Of a DNA stretch of 64,000 nucleotides, positions 35,451-44,397 are shown piece after piece. Source of the DNA: Bacteroides ndongoniae (GTDB taxonomy: Bacteria; Bacteroidota; Bacteroidia; Bacteroidales; Bacteroidaceae); contig NZ_FNVV01000014.1 in NCBI RefSeq assembly GCF_900108345.1, forward strand, positions 682,001-746,000. The letters run 5' to 3'. Within the stretch, counting starts at the first letter, position 1, and every line of letters starts with the position of its first letter. The notes beneath the pieces were generated by a model. The model was not told the origin of the DNA and ran no database searches. It worked only from the letters and a program-made list of their open reading frames with translations. A program made the position numbers and the translations under genes.

Positions 35451-36050
35451 TTACAATAACTGTATAAACTCCGGATTAACCTCGACAGCAGCCGTAATCC
35501 AATTGGGTAAATCGACCAGCAGACGCTTGACACGCGACCCGCGGGTGGTGAGCAGATACCCCTCGTAACCGTCCAGGTAGCCTCCGATAATGCGGATCTT
35601 ACGACCGAACATAGAAGGAGTCAATTCTTCCGGAAGGTAATAACGGGGAAGATCCATGCCATTTACAGCATAGATAAAACGATCCATATCGGAATCAGGA
35701 ACAATCATCGGCTCACAATATCCCGCACCTTTCTGATAGCGGTATTGCAAAGTCGGTATTTTTTCAACGAAAGCATCAAGATGTTTTCGAGTATCGTGCA
35801 CGAACAGCAAATCCTGAATGAAAGGGACTTTTTCACGTATCCGTTTGCCCAGTTTTACAGTCAGTTTCCAACGCATAGGCGTAAAAACTTCTACATCCTC
35901 GGTCTGCAATTGTTTATAAGCTGGCAGTTTGGCATTGAATCGTTTCAGATCGCGCATTACATACCAATGTTTAGGAGCATCCGGCTCCTGTAACAGCCCG
36001 TCATCAGCTTGGTGAAAAGCTGTTTTAAAAGATATTTTTTCTGAATACAC
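35451..36050 (-). CDS. upxY: UpxY-family transcription antiterminator
   Basis: This 199-residue protein starts at a GTG (36050). It has an N-terminal NusG-like domain (HWYVMRDLKRFNAKLPAYKQ near 28-47, VEVFTPMRWKLTVKLGKRIR) and a C-terminal KOW-like part (GRKIRIIGGYLDGYEGYLL near 144-162) ending VNPEFIQLL. UpxY proteins in Bacteroides bind the 5' leader of their own capsule operon and prevent premature termination. It is the first structural gene, 178 bp from the invertible promoter segment. UpxZ, its usual inhibitor, was not recognised here. Confidence 0.9.
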   Translation of the reverse strand: MYSEKISFKTAFHQADDGLLQEPDAPKHWYVMRDLKRFNAKLPAYKQLQTEDVEVFTPMRWKLTVKLGKRIREKVPFIQDLLFVHDTRKHLDAFVEKIPTLQYRYQKGAGYCEPMIVPDSDMDRFIYAVNGMDLPRYYLPEELTPSMFGRKIRIIGGYLDGYEGYLLTTRGSRVKRLLVDLPNWITAAVEVNPEFIQLL

Positions 36051-36227
36051 AATTTGATAAAAGGTAATACTTCTAATCCTGCTGGTATATATATATCATT
36101 ATATTTCAAGCAGTTACAATGTATTTATAAAAAAGTTGCGGGACAAAATCCCTTTTATTCATCTCTTATCAATAGTACCCTCTTATAATCCTCAACAAAA
36201 TAAGTCTACTTGTTTTACTATTGCTTC

Positions 36228-36463
36228 ATCTCTCTGTAAGAGATATATTAACCGTTTACTATATTTATAACTTCTTGAAACACGAGCATAAATAAGTTCA
36301 ACCAACTTCCGATTAACTCAACAAATGTTGAGTTAATCCTTTTAATCAACATTCTTCCTCCAAAAGAAAATAGCAAATCAATATCTTTTTTTTACCATTT
36401 TTTTGCCATAAATCTTTTTTTCGCTATATTTGCACCGTCTTAATACATCTCTTACAGAGAGAG
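36228..36463. promoter_or_regulatory. Candidate invertible promoter segment, OFF orientation
   Basis: A 16-bp perfect inverted repeat (TCTCTCTGTAAGAGAT at 36229-36244 and its complement at 36447-36462) encloses about 200 bp. That segment contains one consensus promoter (36402-36432, plus strand) and a 28-bp palindrome (36311-36338). The operon it should serve (upxY onwards) is on the minus strand, so as assembled the promoter points away from it. No consensus minus-strand promoter (CAAAnnTA) was found here. The recombinase at 36662 is next to it. Confidence 0.75.
36402..36432 (+). promoter_or_regulatory. Consensus Bacteroides promoter inside the invertible segment
   Basis: TTTG at 36402-36405 is followed by 19 bp and TATATTTG at 36425-36432, a perfect match to the Bacteroides -33/-7 pattern (TTTG, 19-21 bp, TAnnTTTG). 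Transcription would start near 36440 and run towards the recombinase as antisense to it. Inversion would turn it to upxY. Confidence 0.85.
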
Positions 36464-36661
36464 AGATAAACCACTCCAAAGCGCATTAGACACTACTTAT
36501 TTTACTGTTTTAGTGTCAGAATATCATAATACAATTTTCACATCTTCAAATATGCATATTCATACATCAGCATTCACATATACTACTGTTATTTTATAAT
36601 ATTTGTCAATATTTCGCATTTTATCGTGTTTCCTTTATAGAGAAATCCGTATCAGGAGATA

Positions 36662-37870
36662 TTAAAGTGAATTTAAAATCTGGCTATTGGCTTTATCAAC
36701 AGCTGAAGTATCCAACGAATCAAGATAGATACGGGTTGTTTTCTCGGAATCGTGACCGAGAGCTTCACTGATAATTCCAATAGGTATATTTTTATGTTTA
36801 GCTATACTCGCCCAACCATGACGGGCCACATAAGTAGTTAATGGAATGCCTAACCCTATCTCCTTACCAATCAGTTTCAGCTTGTTGTTGACCAGATGAA
36901 TAGCATTCTTGTACTGAAGCCGGGCATCGGCATGCGTATCTCTTATAATAGGTAACAAATAGGGACTTTCGGGACTAGCGTATTTATTGACAATATCCTG
37001 CATAGGTTTCTCCCACTTAATGGTAAGCTGCTGATTGGTCTTTTGCCGACGGTATACCAGGACACCATTTTGCAGATCGGTTTTCTTTAAATAAGCCATA
37101 TCGACGAAGGACATGCCACGGGTGTAAAAGGAGAACATGAACAGATCGCGCGCCCATTCCATGACAGGGAATGAAGTCAGATTCAGACCACGTATCCGCC
37201 GGACTGTTTTCAGTGATATGGCTCTTTTTACAGTCTGGTCAATGCCTGTATATACGGACTTAAACGGATATTGCTGTATCGTAAGACCGCGAGCCACGGC
37301 TGTATTATACACAGAACGGAGAATACGCATATAGAAGGAAATCGTATTCATGCATAGACCCTTTTCGTGCAAAAAGCTTTCATACTCCTCCATGAGGACC
37401 GTATCGACATCAGTGAAAGGCATATCATCTTTGCCATAGAACAAAAGGAAACTGTTGAAGGCGGATCTAAGCTTTTCGAGAGCTGAACGACGCCCGATTT
37501 TCTCCAGATGCTCCATCTGCTGACGGATGAAAGAGAAGAATCCGTTTCCGTCGAACGCCTGCTGATAGGCTTTGACAATCTCATCGGAAGTAAACGGAGT
37601 CCCACTACCCTCCATCCGGAATATGATAGACTTGAGAAAGGCTAGTTCACGACTAACCTGTCCGTTCAAAGAAAGCAGGTACTCACGACGTTGGTCATCC
37701 ATACATTCCGAAAGTAAAATCCTGGAATGAAATCTGTCCCATTCAGACGGAAAAAGTTTATGGTCGGTAGTTACCTGCCGTGCCACCCTGTTGTGGATCA
37801 CCTGAAAATACAATGTGCCTTCCCTCGTCTTGACGGAAGATGCACGAAACTTAACTTTAACTGTTGCCAT
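36662..37870 (-). CDS. Tyrosine recombinase (site-specific integrase)
   Basis: This 402-residue tyrosine recombinase has a Bacteroidetes-type Arm-DNA-binding N-terminal region (KFRASSVKTREGTLYFQ), then a SAM-like middle and the catalytic part. The catalytic part has SFYTRGMSFVDM with the first Arg, VARHGWASIAK with Arg350 in the H/R box, LGHDSEKTTRIYLDS with His373 and nucleophile Tyr382. These are the residues of the R-H-R-Y set. It lies next to the inverted repeats, so it is the likely recombinase that flips the promoter segment, as with the neighbouring recombinases of other Bacteroides capsule loci. It could also act on other sites. Confidence 0.92.
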   Translation of the reverse strand: MATVKVKFRASSVKTREGTLYFQVIHNRVARQVTTDHKLFPSEWDRFHSRILLSECMDDQRREYLLSLNGQVSRELAFLKSIIFRMEGSGTPFTSDEIVKAYQQAFDGNGFFSFIRQQMEHLEKIGRRSALEKLRSAFNSFLLFYGKDDMPFTDVDTVLMEEYESFLHEKGLCMNTISFYMRILRSVYNTAVARGLTIQQYPFKSVYTGIDQTVKRAISLKTVRRIRGLNLTSFPVMEWARDLFMFSFYTRGMSFVDMAYLKKTDLQNGVLVYRRQKTNQQLTIKWEKPMQDIVNKYASPESPYLLPIIRDTHADARLQYKNAIHLVNNKLKLIGKEIGLGIPLTTYVARHGWASIAKHKNIPIGIISEALGHDSEKTTRIYLDSLDTSAVDKANSQILNSL

Positions 37871-38205
37871 ATAACTATGATTTTATAGATGAATATGCGT
37901 ATAATTATCCTTGACTTTTATAACTTCAATATAAATCTCATAGCCACATAAAAGAGCCTAGATTCCATAGCAGGAAGCAACATCTATTTTCCTTTTTTTG
38001 TTTTTCAAAGATTTGCCAACCGATAAGAATGTGACCAAATGTCACAAAAGAACGATAAATGATAGAATAACGAGGCAATAAAAAGTTAAAGGAAGTTAGA
38101 TGCTGATAGTTTTTTCAATGAAAGATAGTGAGCGAAAAAAATACACCTCGATTTATCGCATCAAAACAGGTTGGGAGTAAAGCACAGGAAGAATCTGGCA
38201 TTTGC
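37871..38205. other. Intergenic region between recombinase and biotin operon
   Basis: This gap separates the minus-strand recombinase from the plus-strand biotin promoter. It is AT-rich. I see no gene, no clear inverted repeat and no promoter that reads into the recombinase with consensus spacing. An open frame from 38128 starts here and runs into the biotin leader, but its first part lies upstream of the promoter and is unlikely to be translated. Confidence 0.6.
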
Positions 38206-38236
38206 TTTGCATTTCGACAACTTTGCACTATCTTTG
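38206..38236 (+). promoter_or_regulatory. Biotin operon promoter
   Basis: TTTG at 38206-38209 is followed by 19 bp and TATCTTTG at 38229-38236, matching the Bacteroides consensus exactly. Transcription would start near 38243. This places the leader peptide at 38266 inside the transcript and gives BioB (ATG 38458) a leader of about 215 nt. Confidence 0.85.
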
Positions 38237-38265
38237 CTCCTCCTGAACAGATAAAGAAAACCATC

Positions 38266-38457
38266 GTGAAGAAGAAAAGAATACATCAGAACGCCATACG
38301 CTTCAGGCGCTGGAGCCGCAAAAGTTATGCGGCTTTTGCCAGTATAGGGCGGACTGTCACCATAGGCTGCCTGCGAAAAGAGGCGGCCGACAGCTCGCTG
38401 CGCAAACAGGTGAAGGCGGCAGGCAATCTTCTTCACACATCTATATCATCATCTATT
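38266..38457 (+). other. In-frame leader peptide (GTG start) ahead of BioB
   Basis: The frame of BioB is open upstream without a stop to 38128. A GTG at 38266, about 23 bp after the predicted transcription start, would give a 64-residue basic peptide ([20 protein letters not shown], then [16 protein letters not shown]) joined directly to BioB. The peptide is Arg/Trp-rich and its composition differs from BioB. I recall similar RFRRWSRK peptides elsewhere in Bacteroides but cannot name a function. It may be a leader peptide or an N-terminal extension of BioB. The true start of BioB is uncertain because of it. Confidence 0.5.
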
Positions 38458-40692
38458 ATGACCCTTGACTTACTGAAACAACGGGTACTGGCAGGCATGG
38501 CCCTGTCGCCCGAAGAAGCGTCGTGGCTGGCCGGACTGGCCGACCGTGAGGCGCTGTATCGCGCTGCCCACGAAATCACCGTGGCATGCGCTCCACGCGA
38601 ATTTGACATGTGTTCCATCGTAAATGCCAAGTCGGGCCGATGCCCGGAAAACTGCAAATGGTGTGCACAATCTTCCCACTACCACACTCAGGCCGACATC
38701 TACGACCTGCTGCCCGCTGAAGAATGCCTGCGGCACGCCCGTGCCAACGAAGAGCAGGACGTCAACCGCTTCTCGCTGGTGACCAGCGGACGAAAACCCT
38801 CGAAAAAACAGATTGAACAGCTTTGCGACACGGTGCGCTACCTGCGCCGCCACTCGTCCATCCAGCTTTGTGCCTCACTGGGACTGGCGGATGAAGACGA
38901 ACTGCGGGCACTGTACGGAGCGGGCGTGACGCGCTATCACTGCAACCTGGAGACGGCTCCCAGCTACTTCCCCACCCTCTGCTCGACCCATACGCAGGAA
39001 GAGAAAATCAAGACGCTGCAGGCTGCACGCCGCATTGGCATGGACGTGTGCAGCGGAGGCATCATCGGCATGGGCGAGACGATGGAGCAACGCATCGAAC
39101 TGGCTTTCACCTTGCAACGGCTCGGTGTACAGTCGATCCCCATCAATCTGCTCAGTCCCATCCCCGGAACACCGCTGGAACACCAGGCACCCCTGTCCGA
39201 AGAAGAGATACTGACTACCATTGCCCTGTTCCGTTTCATCAATCCGACAGCCTACTTGCGCTTTGCCGGCGGACGCTCCCAACTGAGCCGTGAGGCAGTG
39301 AAGAAAGCACTGTATATAGGAATAAACTCGGCCATTGTGGGCGATCTGCTCACTACTCTTGGATCGAAGGTGGCCGAAGATAAGGAACTGATCCGGGAAG
39401 CGGGGTATCGGCTGTGCGACTCGCAGTTCGACCGCGAACACCTGTGGCATCCCTACACATCGACCAGCCATCCGCTGCCGGTCTATAAGGTGAAGAGTGC
39501 GCAGGGCGCTACCATCACACTGGAGACAGGTGAGACGCTGGTAGAGGGTATGTCGTCGTGGTGGTGCCAGGTACATGGTTATAATAATCCGATACTGAAC
39601 CGTGCCGTAGAGGAACAGCTGAAGAAAATGTCGCACGTGATGTTCGGCGGGCTGACACACGAACCGGCCATCGAACTGGCTCGTCTGCTGCTGCCACTGG
39701 TACCGCCGTCAATGCAGAAGATATTCTACGCTGACTCGGGTTCGGTAGCTGTAGAGGTTGCGCTGAAGATGGCTGTACAGTACTGGTTCGGTAAAGGGAA
39801 GGAGCAAAAGAACAACTTCGTCACCATCCGTTCGGGCTATCACGGCGATACATGGAACGCCATGTCGGTATGCGACCCCGTGACCGGCATGCATTCGCTC
39901 TTCGGTAGTGCACTGCCTGTAAGATACTTTGTGCCGCAACCCCGTTCGCGCTTCGACGGCGAATGGAATCCGGAAGACATCGTACCGCTGAAGGAGGTCA
40001 TCGAACAGCATCACAACGAACTGGCGGCCCTGATTCTGGAGCCCGTGGTGCAGGGAGCCGGCGGAATGTGGTTCTATCATCCGCAATACCTGCGCGAGGC
40101 AGAACGCCTGTGCCGCGAGTACGGTCTGTTGCTCATCTTCGACGAAATAGCAACCGGATTCGGACGGACGGGCAAGCTCTTTGCCTGGGAACATGCCGGA
40201 GTGGAACCGGACATCATGTGCATCGGCAAGGCACTGACGGGAGGATACATGACGCTGTCAGCGGTGCTGGCATCGAACGAAGTGGCAGACACTATCTCGA
40301 ACCACGAACCTGGCTGTTTCATGCACGGGCCTACCTTCATGGGCAACCCGCTGGCCTGTGCCTGTGCCTGCGCCTCGGTGCGTCTGCTTACCTCGCCCGA
40401 GTACGACTGGCAGGGACGGGTACAACGCATTGAAGCACAGCTGCGCCGGGAACTGGAGCCTGCCCGTGCACTGCCACAGGTGGCCGACGTTCGGGTGCTG
40501 GGTGCCATCGGAGTGATAGAAACCCGGAAACCCGTGGACATGGCCTGGATGCAGCGCCGCTTTGTGGAAGAAGGCATCTGGGTGCGCCCCTTCGGACGTT
40601 TGGTTTACCTGATGCCGCCCTTCGTCATCGAACCGGAACAGCTGAGCCGACTGACGGGAGGATTGCTGAAGATCGTATCGGAAATGAAATAA
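38458..40692 (+). CDS. bioB-bioA: Bifunctional BioB-BioA fusion (biotin synthase and DAPA aminotransferase)
   Basis: This is a 744-residue fusion counting from ATG 38458 ([13 protein letters not shown]). The N-terminal part is biotin synthase, a radical-SAM enzyme with the Fe-S motif C62-x3-C66-x2-C69 in [13 protein letters not shown]. From about 316 ([20 protein letters not shown]) it is adenosylmethionine-8-amino-7-oxononanoate aminotransferase, with [19 protein letters not shown] and the PLP lysine near 591 in [12 protein letters not shown]. The fusion joins the second and last steps of biotin synthesis in one chain. BioF starts 19 bp downstream. No stop separates it from the leader peptide. 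Confidence 0.95.
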   Translation: MTLDLLKQRVLAGMALSPEEASWLAGLADREALYRAAHEITVACAPREFDMCSIVNAKSGRCPENCKWCAQSSHYHTQADIYDLLPAEECLRHARANEEQDVNRFSLVTSGRKPSKKQIEQLCDTVRYLRRHSSIQLCASLGLADEDELRALYGAGVTRYHCNLETAPSYFPTLCSTHTQEEKIKTLQAARRIGMDVCSGGIIGMGETMEQRIELAFTLQRLGVQSIPINLLSPIPGTPLEHQAPLSEEEILTTIALFRFINPTAYLRFAGGRSQLSREAVKKALYIGINSAIVGDLLTTLGSKVAEDKELIREAGYRLCDSQFDREHLWHPYTSTSHPLPVYKVKSAQGATITLETGETLVEGMSSWWCQVHGYNNPILNRAVEEQLKKMSHVMFGGLTHEPAIELARLLLPLVPPSMQKIFYADSGSVAVEVALKMAVQYWFGKGKEQKNNFVTIRSGYHGDTWNAMSVCDPVTGMHSLFGSALPVRYFVPQPRSRFDGEWNPEDIVPLKEVIEQHHNELAALILEPVVQGAGGMWFYHPQYLREAERLCREYGLLLIFDEIATGFGRTGKLFAWEHAGVEPDIMCIGKALTGGYMTLSAVLASNEVADTISNHEPGCFMHGPTFMGNPLACACACASVRLLTSPEYDWQGRVQRIEAQLRRELEPARALPQVADVRVLGAIGVIETRKPVDMAWMQRRFVEEGIWVRPFGRLVYLMPPFVIEPEQLSRLTGGLLKIVSEMK

Positions 40693-40711
40693 GGAAAAAC
40701 AAAAGAAACAT

Positions 40712-41860
40712 ATGAACTTTACCCAAGAACTGAAACAAGAGCTCGATGCCTTGCAAGCCAAAGGAAACCTGCGGCGACTGCCTGCCCTGGAACATGACGG
40801 ACGCTACATCTGCACCAATGGGCAGCGGATGCTGAACCTGTCGTCGAACGACTACCTGGGACTGGCGGCCGACATCGAGTTGCGGAAAGAGTTTCTGGAG
40901 ACACTGACGCCGGAAACGTTTCTGCCGACATCGTCATCATCGCGCCTGCTGACGGGAAATTTCCACATATACGACGAACTGGAGGACGAACTGGCCCGAC
41001 TGTTCGGCACCGAGGCTGCACTGGTTTTCAACTGCGGCTACCATGCCAATACGGGCATCCTGCCTGCCGTGGCCGACGGTCAGACCCTGATTCTGGCCGA
41101 CAAGCTGGTACATGCCAGCCTGATAGACGGCATCCGCCTGGCGGCACCTGCCCGCTGCATCCGCTACCGCCACAACGACCTGAACCAATTGGAACGCCTC
41201 ATAAGCCAGCATGGCGATGAATACCGGCGCATCATCATCGTCACCGAAAGCGTATTCAGCATGGACGGCGACCGTACCGACCTGCGCGAACTGGTACGAC
41301 TGAAACGGAGTCGCGACAACGTATTGCTGTACGTGGACGAAGCGCACGGCTTCGGTGTCTTCGGCCCTACCGGCCTGGGATGTGCCGAAGAAGAAGGCTG
41401 CATCGGCGACATCGACTTCCTGGTAGGCACCTTTGGCAAGGCAGTCGCATCGGCCGGGGCATACGTACTGTGCAGTCGTACGGTACGCGAATACCTGGTG
41501 AACCGCATGCGTCCTTTCATCTTCACAACTGCCCTGCCTCCGGTCTGCATAGCCTGGACACTGTTTATCGTCCGGCGGCTGGCAGGCATGAACGAACGGC
41601 GGAAACATGTACAACACCTGGGCGAACGGTTGCGCAGCCGGTTGGCAGAACAGGGATACACCACGCCCAGCGTCAGCCAGATTGTTCCCATGATTGTAGG
41701 GCCCAGTGCCGACACCGTGATACGAGCCGAGAACCTGCAACGCCACGGCTTCTACGCACTGCCTGTCCGCCCGCCTACGGTGCCCGAAGGAACTTCGCGC
41801 ATCCGCTTCTCGCTGACGGCTGCACTGACGGAAGAGGAAATCGACCGGATTCCTCTCTGA
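40712..41860 (+). CDS. bioF: 8-amino-7-oxononanoate synthase
   Basis: This 382-residue PLP enzyme joins pimeloyl-ACP (or CoA) and alanine to form 8-amino-7-oxononanoate. LNLSSNDYLGLA near 41-52, HASLIDGIRLA near 134-144, YVDEAHGFGVFGP near 207-219 and the PLP lysine 243 in GTFGKAVASAGAY match BioF. It starts 19 bp after the BioB-BioA stop. The following gap holds the 22-bp repeat array, then bioG. The start is well supported by the common MNFTQELKQEL opening. Confidence 0.95.
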   Translation: MNFTQELKQELDALQAKGNLRRLPALEHDGRYICTNGQRMLNLSSNDYLGLAADIELRKEFLETLTPETFLPTSSSSRLLTGNFHIYDELEDELARLFGTEAALVFNCGYHANTGILPAVADGQTLILADKLVHASLIDGIRLAAPARCIRYRHNDLNQLERLISQHGDEYRRIIIVTESVFSMDGDRTDLRELVRLKRSRDNVLLYVDEAHGFGVFGPTGLGCAEEEGCIGDIDFLVGTFGKAVASAGAYVLCSRTVREYLVNRMRPFIFTTALPPVCIAWTLFIVRRLAGMNERRKHVQHLGERLRSRLAEQGYTTPSVSQIVPMIVGPSADTVIRAENLQRHGFYALPVRPPTVPEGTSRIRFSLTAALTEEEIDRIPL

Positions 41861-41877
41861 AGCTACGGAGATTATTC

Positions 41878-41972
41878 CAGTTTAAAGGCGATAAATTATC
41901 AGTTTAAAGGCAATAAACTGTCAGTTTAAAGCCGGTAAACTGTGAGTTTAAAGGCGATAAATTGTCAGTTTA
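41878..41972. repeat. 22-bp palindromic repeat array between bioF and bioG
   Basis: About 4.5 copies of a 22-bp unit (CAGTTTAAAGGCGATAAATT type) follow bioF. Each unit is half of a TAAACTG-N-CAGTTTA palindrome, so the array can form a series of hairpins. The same unit type forms the array at 56279-56398. Confidence 0.88.
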
Positions 41973-42054
41973 TGGCGGATAGCCCCTAATAAACCGGACA
42001 GTGACTGTCACTGCAACCTGATTCAAATCATCAACTTATAAGTTCAACCAAGAA

Positions 42055-42720
42055 ATGAAACAAGTATATATCATCCACGAAAACCATCCGAAGCTGCTGC
42101 TGTTCTTTGCCGGATGGGCGGCAGACGAGACACCGTTCAGCCACTACCGTCCGCAGGGCATGGACTTCATGCTGTGCTACGACTACCGGACACTGGACTT
42201 CGACGCATCGTTGCTCCAAGGCTACGCCGAGATACACGTCGTAGGCTGGTCGATGGGCGTATGGGCAGCATCGCACGTTGTCCCTACCCTCGGCCTAAAC
42301 ATTGGCTGCAGTACGGCCATCAACGGAACTCCTTTCCCCATCGACGAACGGCGAGGCATTCCGCCTGTCATCTTCCGGGGAACACTGGAAGGCCTGACGG
42401 GGGCTTCGCTCCACAAGTTTCTGCGACGCATGTGTGCCGACAGTGCTGCTTTCCGCGACTTCCTGAGCTGTACTCCCCGCCGGCCTTTGGAAGAGGTACG
42501 CGACGAACTGGACTGCATCGCCCGGCAATATGCCGGACAGCCACAGCCCACGCTGAAGTGGACCGAAGCCATCGTAGGAAGCAACGACCGTATCATCCCG
42601 CCTGCCAACCAGCTGAATGCCTGGCACGAACTGGGCACTGCGGCAATGCAAACCGAGGATGCACATTATCAGGAATCACTCTTTAAACATTACTTGCAAG
42701 ACCGATGGACAAACAACTGA
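42055..42720 (+). CDS. bioG: Pimeloyl-ACP methyl ester esterase (BioG type)
   Basis: This 221-residue alpha/beta hydrolase of the DUF452/BioG group starts with LLLFFAGWAADETPF. The nucleophile is Ser66 in HVVGWSMGVWAAS. Asp and His of the triad would lie in the C-terminal third (ACGSNDRIIPPANQL-type segment near 180-194; the exact residues are not assigned). It should release pimeloyl-ACP from its methyl ester, the partner step of BioC. It overlaps bioC by 16 bp. The presence of bioG instead of bioH is usual for Bacteroides. Confidence 0.88.
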   Translation: MKQVYIIHENHPKLLLFFAGWAADETPFSHYRPQGMDFMLCYDYRTLDFDASLLQGYAEIHVVGWSMGVWAASHVVPTLGLNIGCSTAINGTPFPIDERRGIPPVIFRGTLEGLTGASLHKFLRRMCADSAAFRDFLSCTPRRPLEEVRDELDCIARQYAGQPQPTLKWTEAIVGSNDRIIPPANQLNAWHELGTAAMQTEDAHYQESLFKHYLQDRWTNN

Positions 42721-43463
42721 TCGCCGAACGATTTGCCCGTGCCCGTGCCACTTACAGCCGCGAAGCACGCGTACAGCAACAGGTAGCCGAGAAGATGATT
42801 CGCCTGCTGCAACGCACCGTGCCCGATGCCGGCTTCGACCGCATTGCCGAGTTCGGCTGCGGTACGGGACTTTACTCGCAACTGCTATTCGACACCTGGC
42901 ATCCGTCGTTGCTGCATCTGAACGACCTTTGCCCGGAGATGCGCTTTTGCCTGACGGAACTGACCGGCAACAGCGGTGTCTGCTTCGAAGCAGGTGATGC
43001 CGAAACCTGTCCCCTGCCCGACCGCTTGGACCTGCTGACCTCGTGCTCCACCCTGCAATGGTTCGTCGCGCCAGCCGATTTCTTCGGCCGCAGTACCGCC
43101 CTGCTTCGTCCCGGCGGCGTATTGGCATTCAGCACGTTCGGGCTGCGCAACCTGCACGAGATACGCACACTGACCGGCAACGGACTGGAATACACGCCCC
43201 CCGAACAGCTGAAAAAGGAACTGGAAGCCGCAGGTTACGAAGTGCTGTACCTCGAAGAAGAGGAAGCTGTGCTGCACTTCCCCACGCCTATCGACGTGCT
43301 GCACCACCTGCGCATGACCGGCGTCACGGGAACCGAGAAGCACACCTGGAGCCGCGGACGCCTGCAAACGTTCTGCGACGAATACCGCAACCGCTTCAGT
43401 TCGGCCGAAGGAGTCAGCCTGACGTACCAGCCGATTTATGTGATTTGCCGATACAAGCAATAA
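42705..43463 (+). CDS. bioC: Malonyl-ACP O-methyltransferase
   Basis: This 252-residue SAM-dependent methyltransferase has IAEFGCGTGLYSQLLFD at 47-63 (glycine-rich SAM motif I) and CSTLQWFVAPADFF, DLLTSCSTLQWF and GVLAFSTFGLRNL as later motifs. BioC starts pimelate synthesis by methylating malonyl-ACP. It overlaps bioG by 16 bp and is expected to be translated with it. Confidence 0.92.
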   Translation: MDKQLIAERFARARATYSREARVQQQVAEKMIRLLQRTVPDAGFDRIAEFGCGTGLYSQLLFDTWHPSLLHLNDLCPEMRFCLTELTGNSGVCFEAGDAETCPLPDRLDLLTSCSTLQWFVAPADFFGRSTALLRPGGVLAFSTFGLRNLHEIRTLTGNGLEYTPPEQLKKELEAAGYEVLYLEEEEAVLHFPTPIDVLHHLRMTGVTGTEKHTWSRGRLQTFCDEYRNRFSSAEGVSLTYQPIYVICRYKQ

Positions 43464-43467
43464 AGAA

Positions 43468-43640
43468 CAGGAGTTAAAGGAGTTAAAAGGAGTTATCGCC
43501 CACCAAGGTGGGCTAGGAGTTAAAGCCGATAGATTGAGTGTATGGCCGGTATCCTTTTCACAAAGGTATTGGCTTCACTACTTAACTTCTTAACTCCTTA
43601 ACTACAACCTATTAATAAACTTGCGAAACTTGAGTAACTC
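43468..43640 (+). repeat. Repeats between bioC and bioD
   Basis: The gap holds GGAGTTAAAGGAGTT heptamer-like repeats, the palindrome CCCACCAAGGTGGG near 43499, and later TTGCGAAACTTG. These elements match the region 1119-1215 in reverse complement. No gene is present, and the gap is about 200 bp. Confidence 0.65.
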
Positions 43641-43661
43641 AGTACTTAAAAACATTCAATT

Positions 43662-44315
43662 ATGAATACGAACAACATCTATTTCGTCAGCGGCATCGAT
43701 ACGGATGCCGGAAAATCGTACTGCACCGCCTGGTATGCGGAGCAGCTTATCAAGGAAGGCAAACGGGTCATTACCCAGAAATTTATCCAGACAGGCAACG
43801 TAGGTCACAGCGAGGACATCGACCTGCACCGCCGTCTGATGGGTACCGGCTACCTGCCCGAAGACAAGGAAGGACTGACCATGCCCGAAATCTTCTCCTA
43901 TCCGGCATCGCCCGACCTGGCCTCGCGCATCGACCGGCGTCCTATTGACTTTGCCAAGATAGAACAAGCCACGCTGGAACTGGCCCGCCGCTACGAGACC
44001 GTCCTGGTGGAAGGAGCTGGTGGCCTGATGGTTCCGCTGAAAGACGAGTATCTGACCATCGACTACATTGCCGAGAAAGGTTATCCGCTGGTATTTGTCA
44101 CCTCGGGCAAGCTGGGCAGCATCAACCACACCCTGCTGAGTCTGGAAGCCGTAGCCCGACGGGGCATCGAACTGCATACCGTACTCTACAACCTGTACCC
44201 GACCATCGAGGACACCACCATTCAGGAAGATACCCAGCAGTACCTGCAACGTTACCTGACCCGTCACTTCCCTGCTTGCCGTTTTCTGACGGTGCCCGTA
44301 CTGACGGCGAAGTAA
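43662..44315 (+). CDS. bioD: Dethiobiotin synthetase
   Basis: This 217-residue ATP-dependent ligase starts NIYFVSGIDTDAGKSYCTAW with the P-loop-like GIDTDAGKSY at 11-20. FIQTGNVGHSEDIDLH near 41-56 and LVEGAGGLMVPL near 116-127 (motif V-E-G-A-G-G) are typical of BioD. It closes the ureido ring on diaminopelargonate. It is the last gene of the biotin operon, about 200 bp downstream of bioC. Confidence 0.94.
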   Translation: MNTNNIYFVSGIDTDAGKSYCTAWYAEQLIKEGKRVITQKFIQTGNVGHSEDIDLHRRLMGTGYLPEDKEGLTMPEIFSYPASPDLASRIDRRPIDFAKIEQATLELARRYETVLVEGAGGLMVPLKDEYLTIDYIAEKGYPLVFVTSGKLGSINHTLLSLEAVARRGIELHTVLYNLYPTIEDTTIQEDTQQYLQRYLTRHFPACRFLTVPVLTAK

Positions 44316-44397
44316 GAAAAAGAGAGGACAGGCAGTACAAGGTGTGGACGAAAATTTGTACTTTTGCACGTTACATTATTCAACTATCGCAAACTCA

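Noticed and set aside
38128..38265. ATG at 38128 as the start of BioB-BioA
   Set aside because: It lies upstream of the consensus promoter and the extra codons lack similarity to BioB. A GTG at 38266 or the ATG at 38458 is better.
38237..38457. Riboswitch in the biotin leader
   Set aside because: A small stem (GCCGCA/TGCGGC) is present, but no conserved core of TPP, cobalamin or SAM riboswitches was seen, and the leader reads as an open frame.
41878..41972. Regularly spaced repeats that resemble a small CRISPR array
   Set aside because: The unit is 22 bp with no unique spacers, and cas genes are absent. It is a tandem palindromic array.
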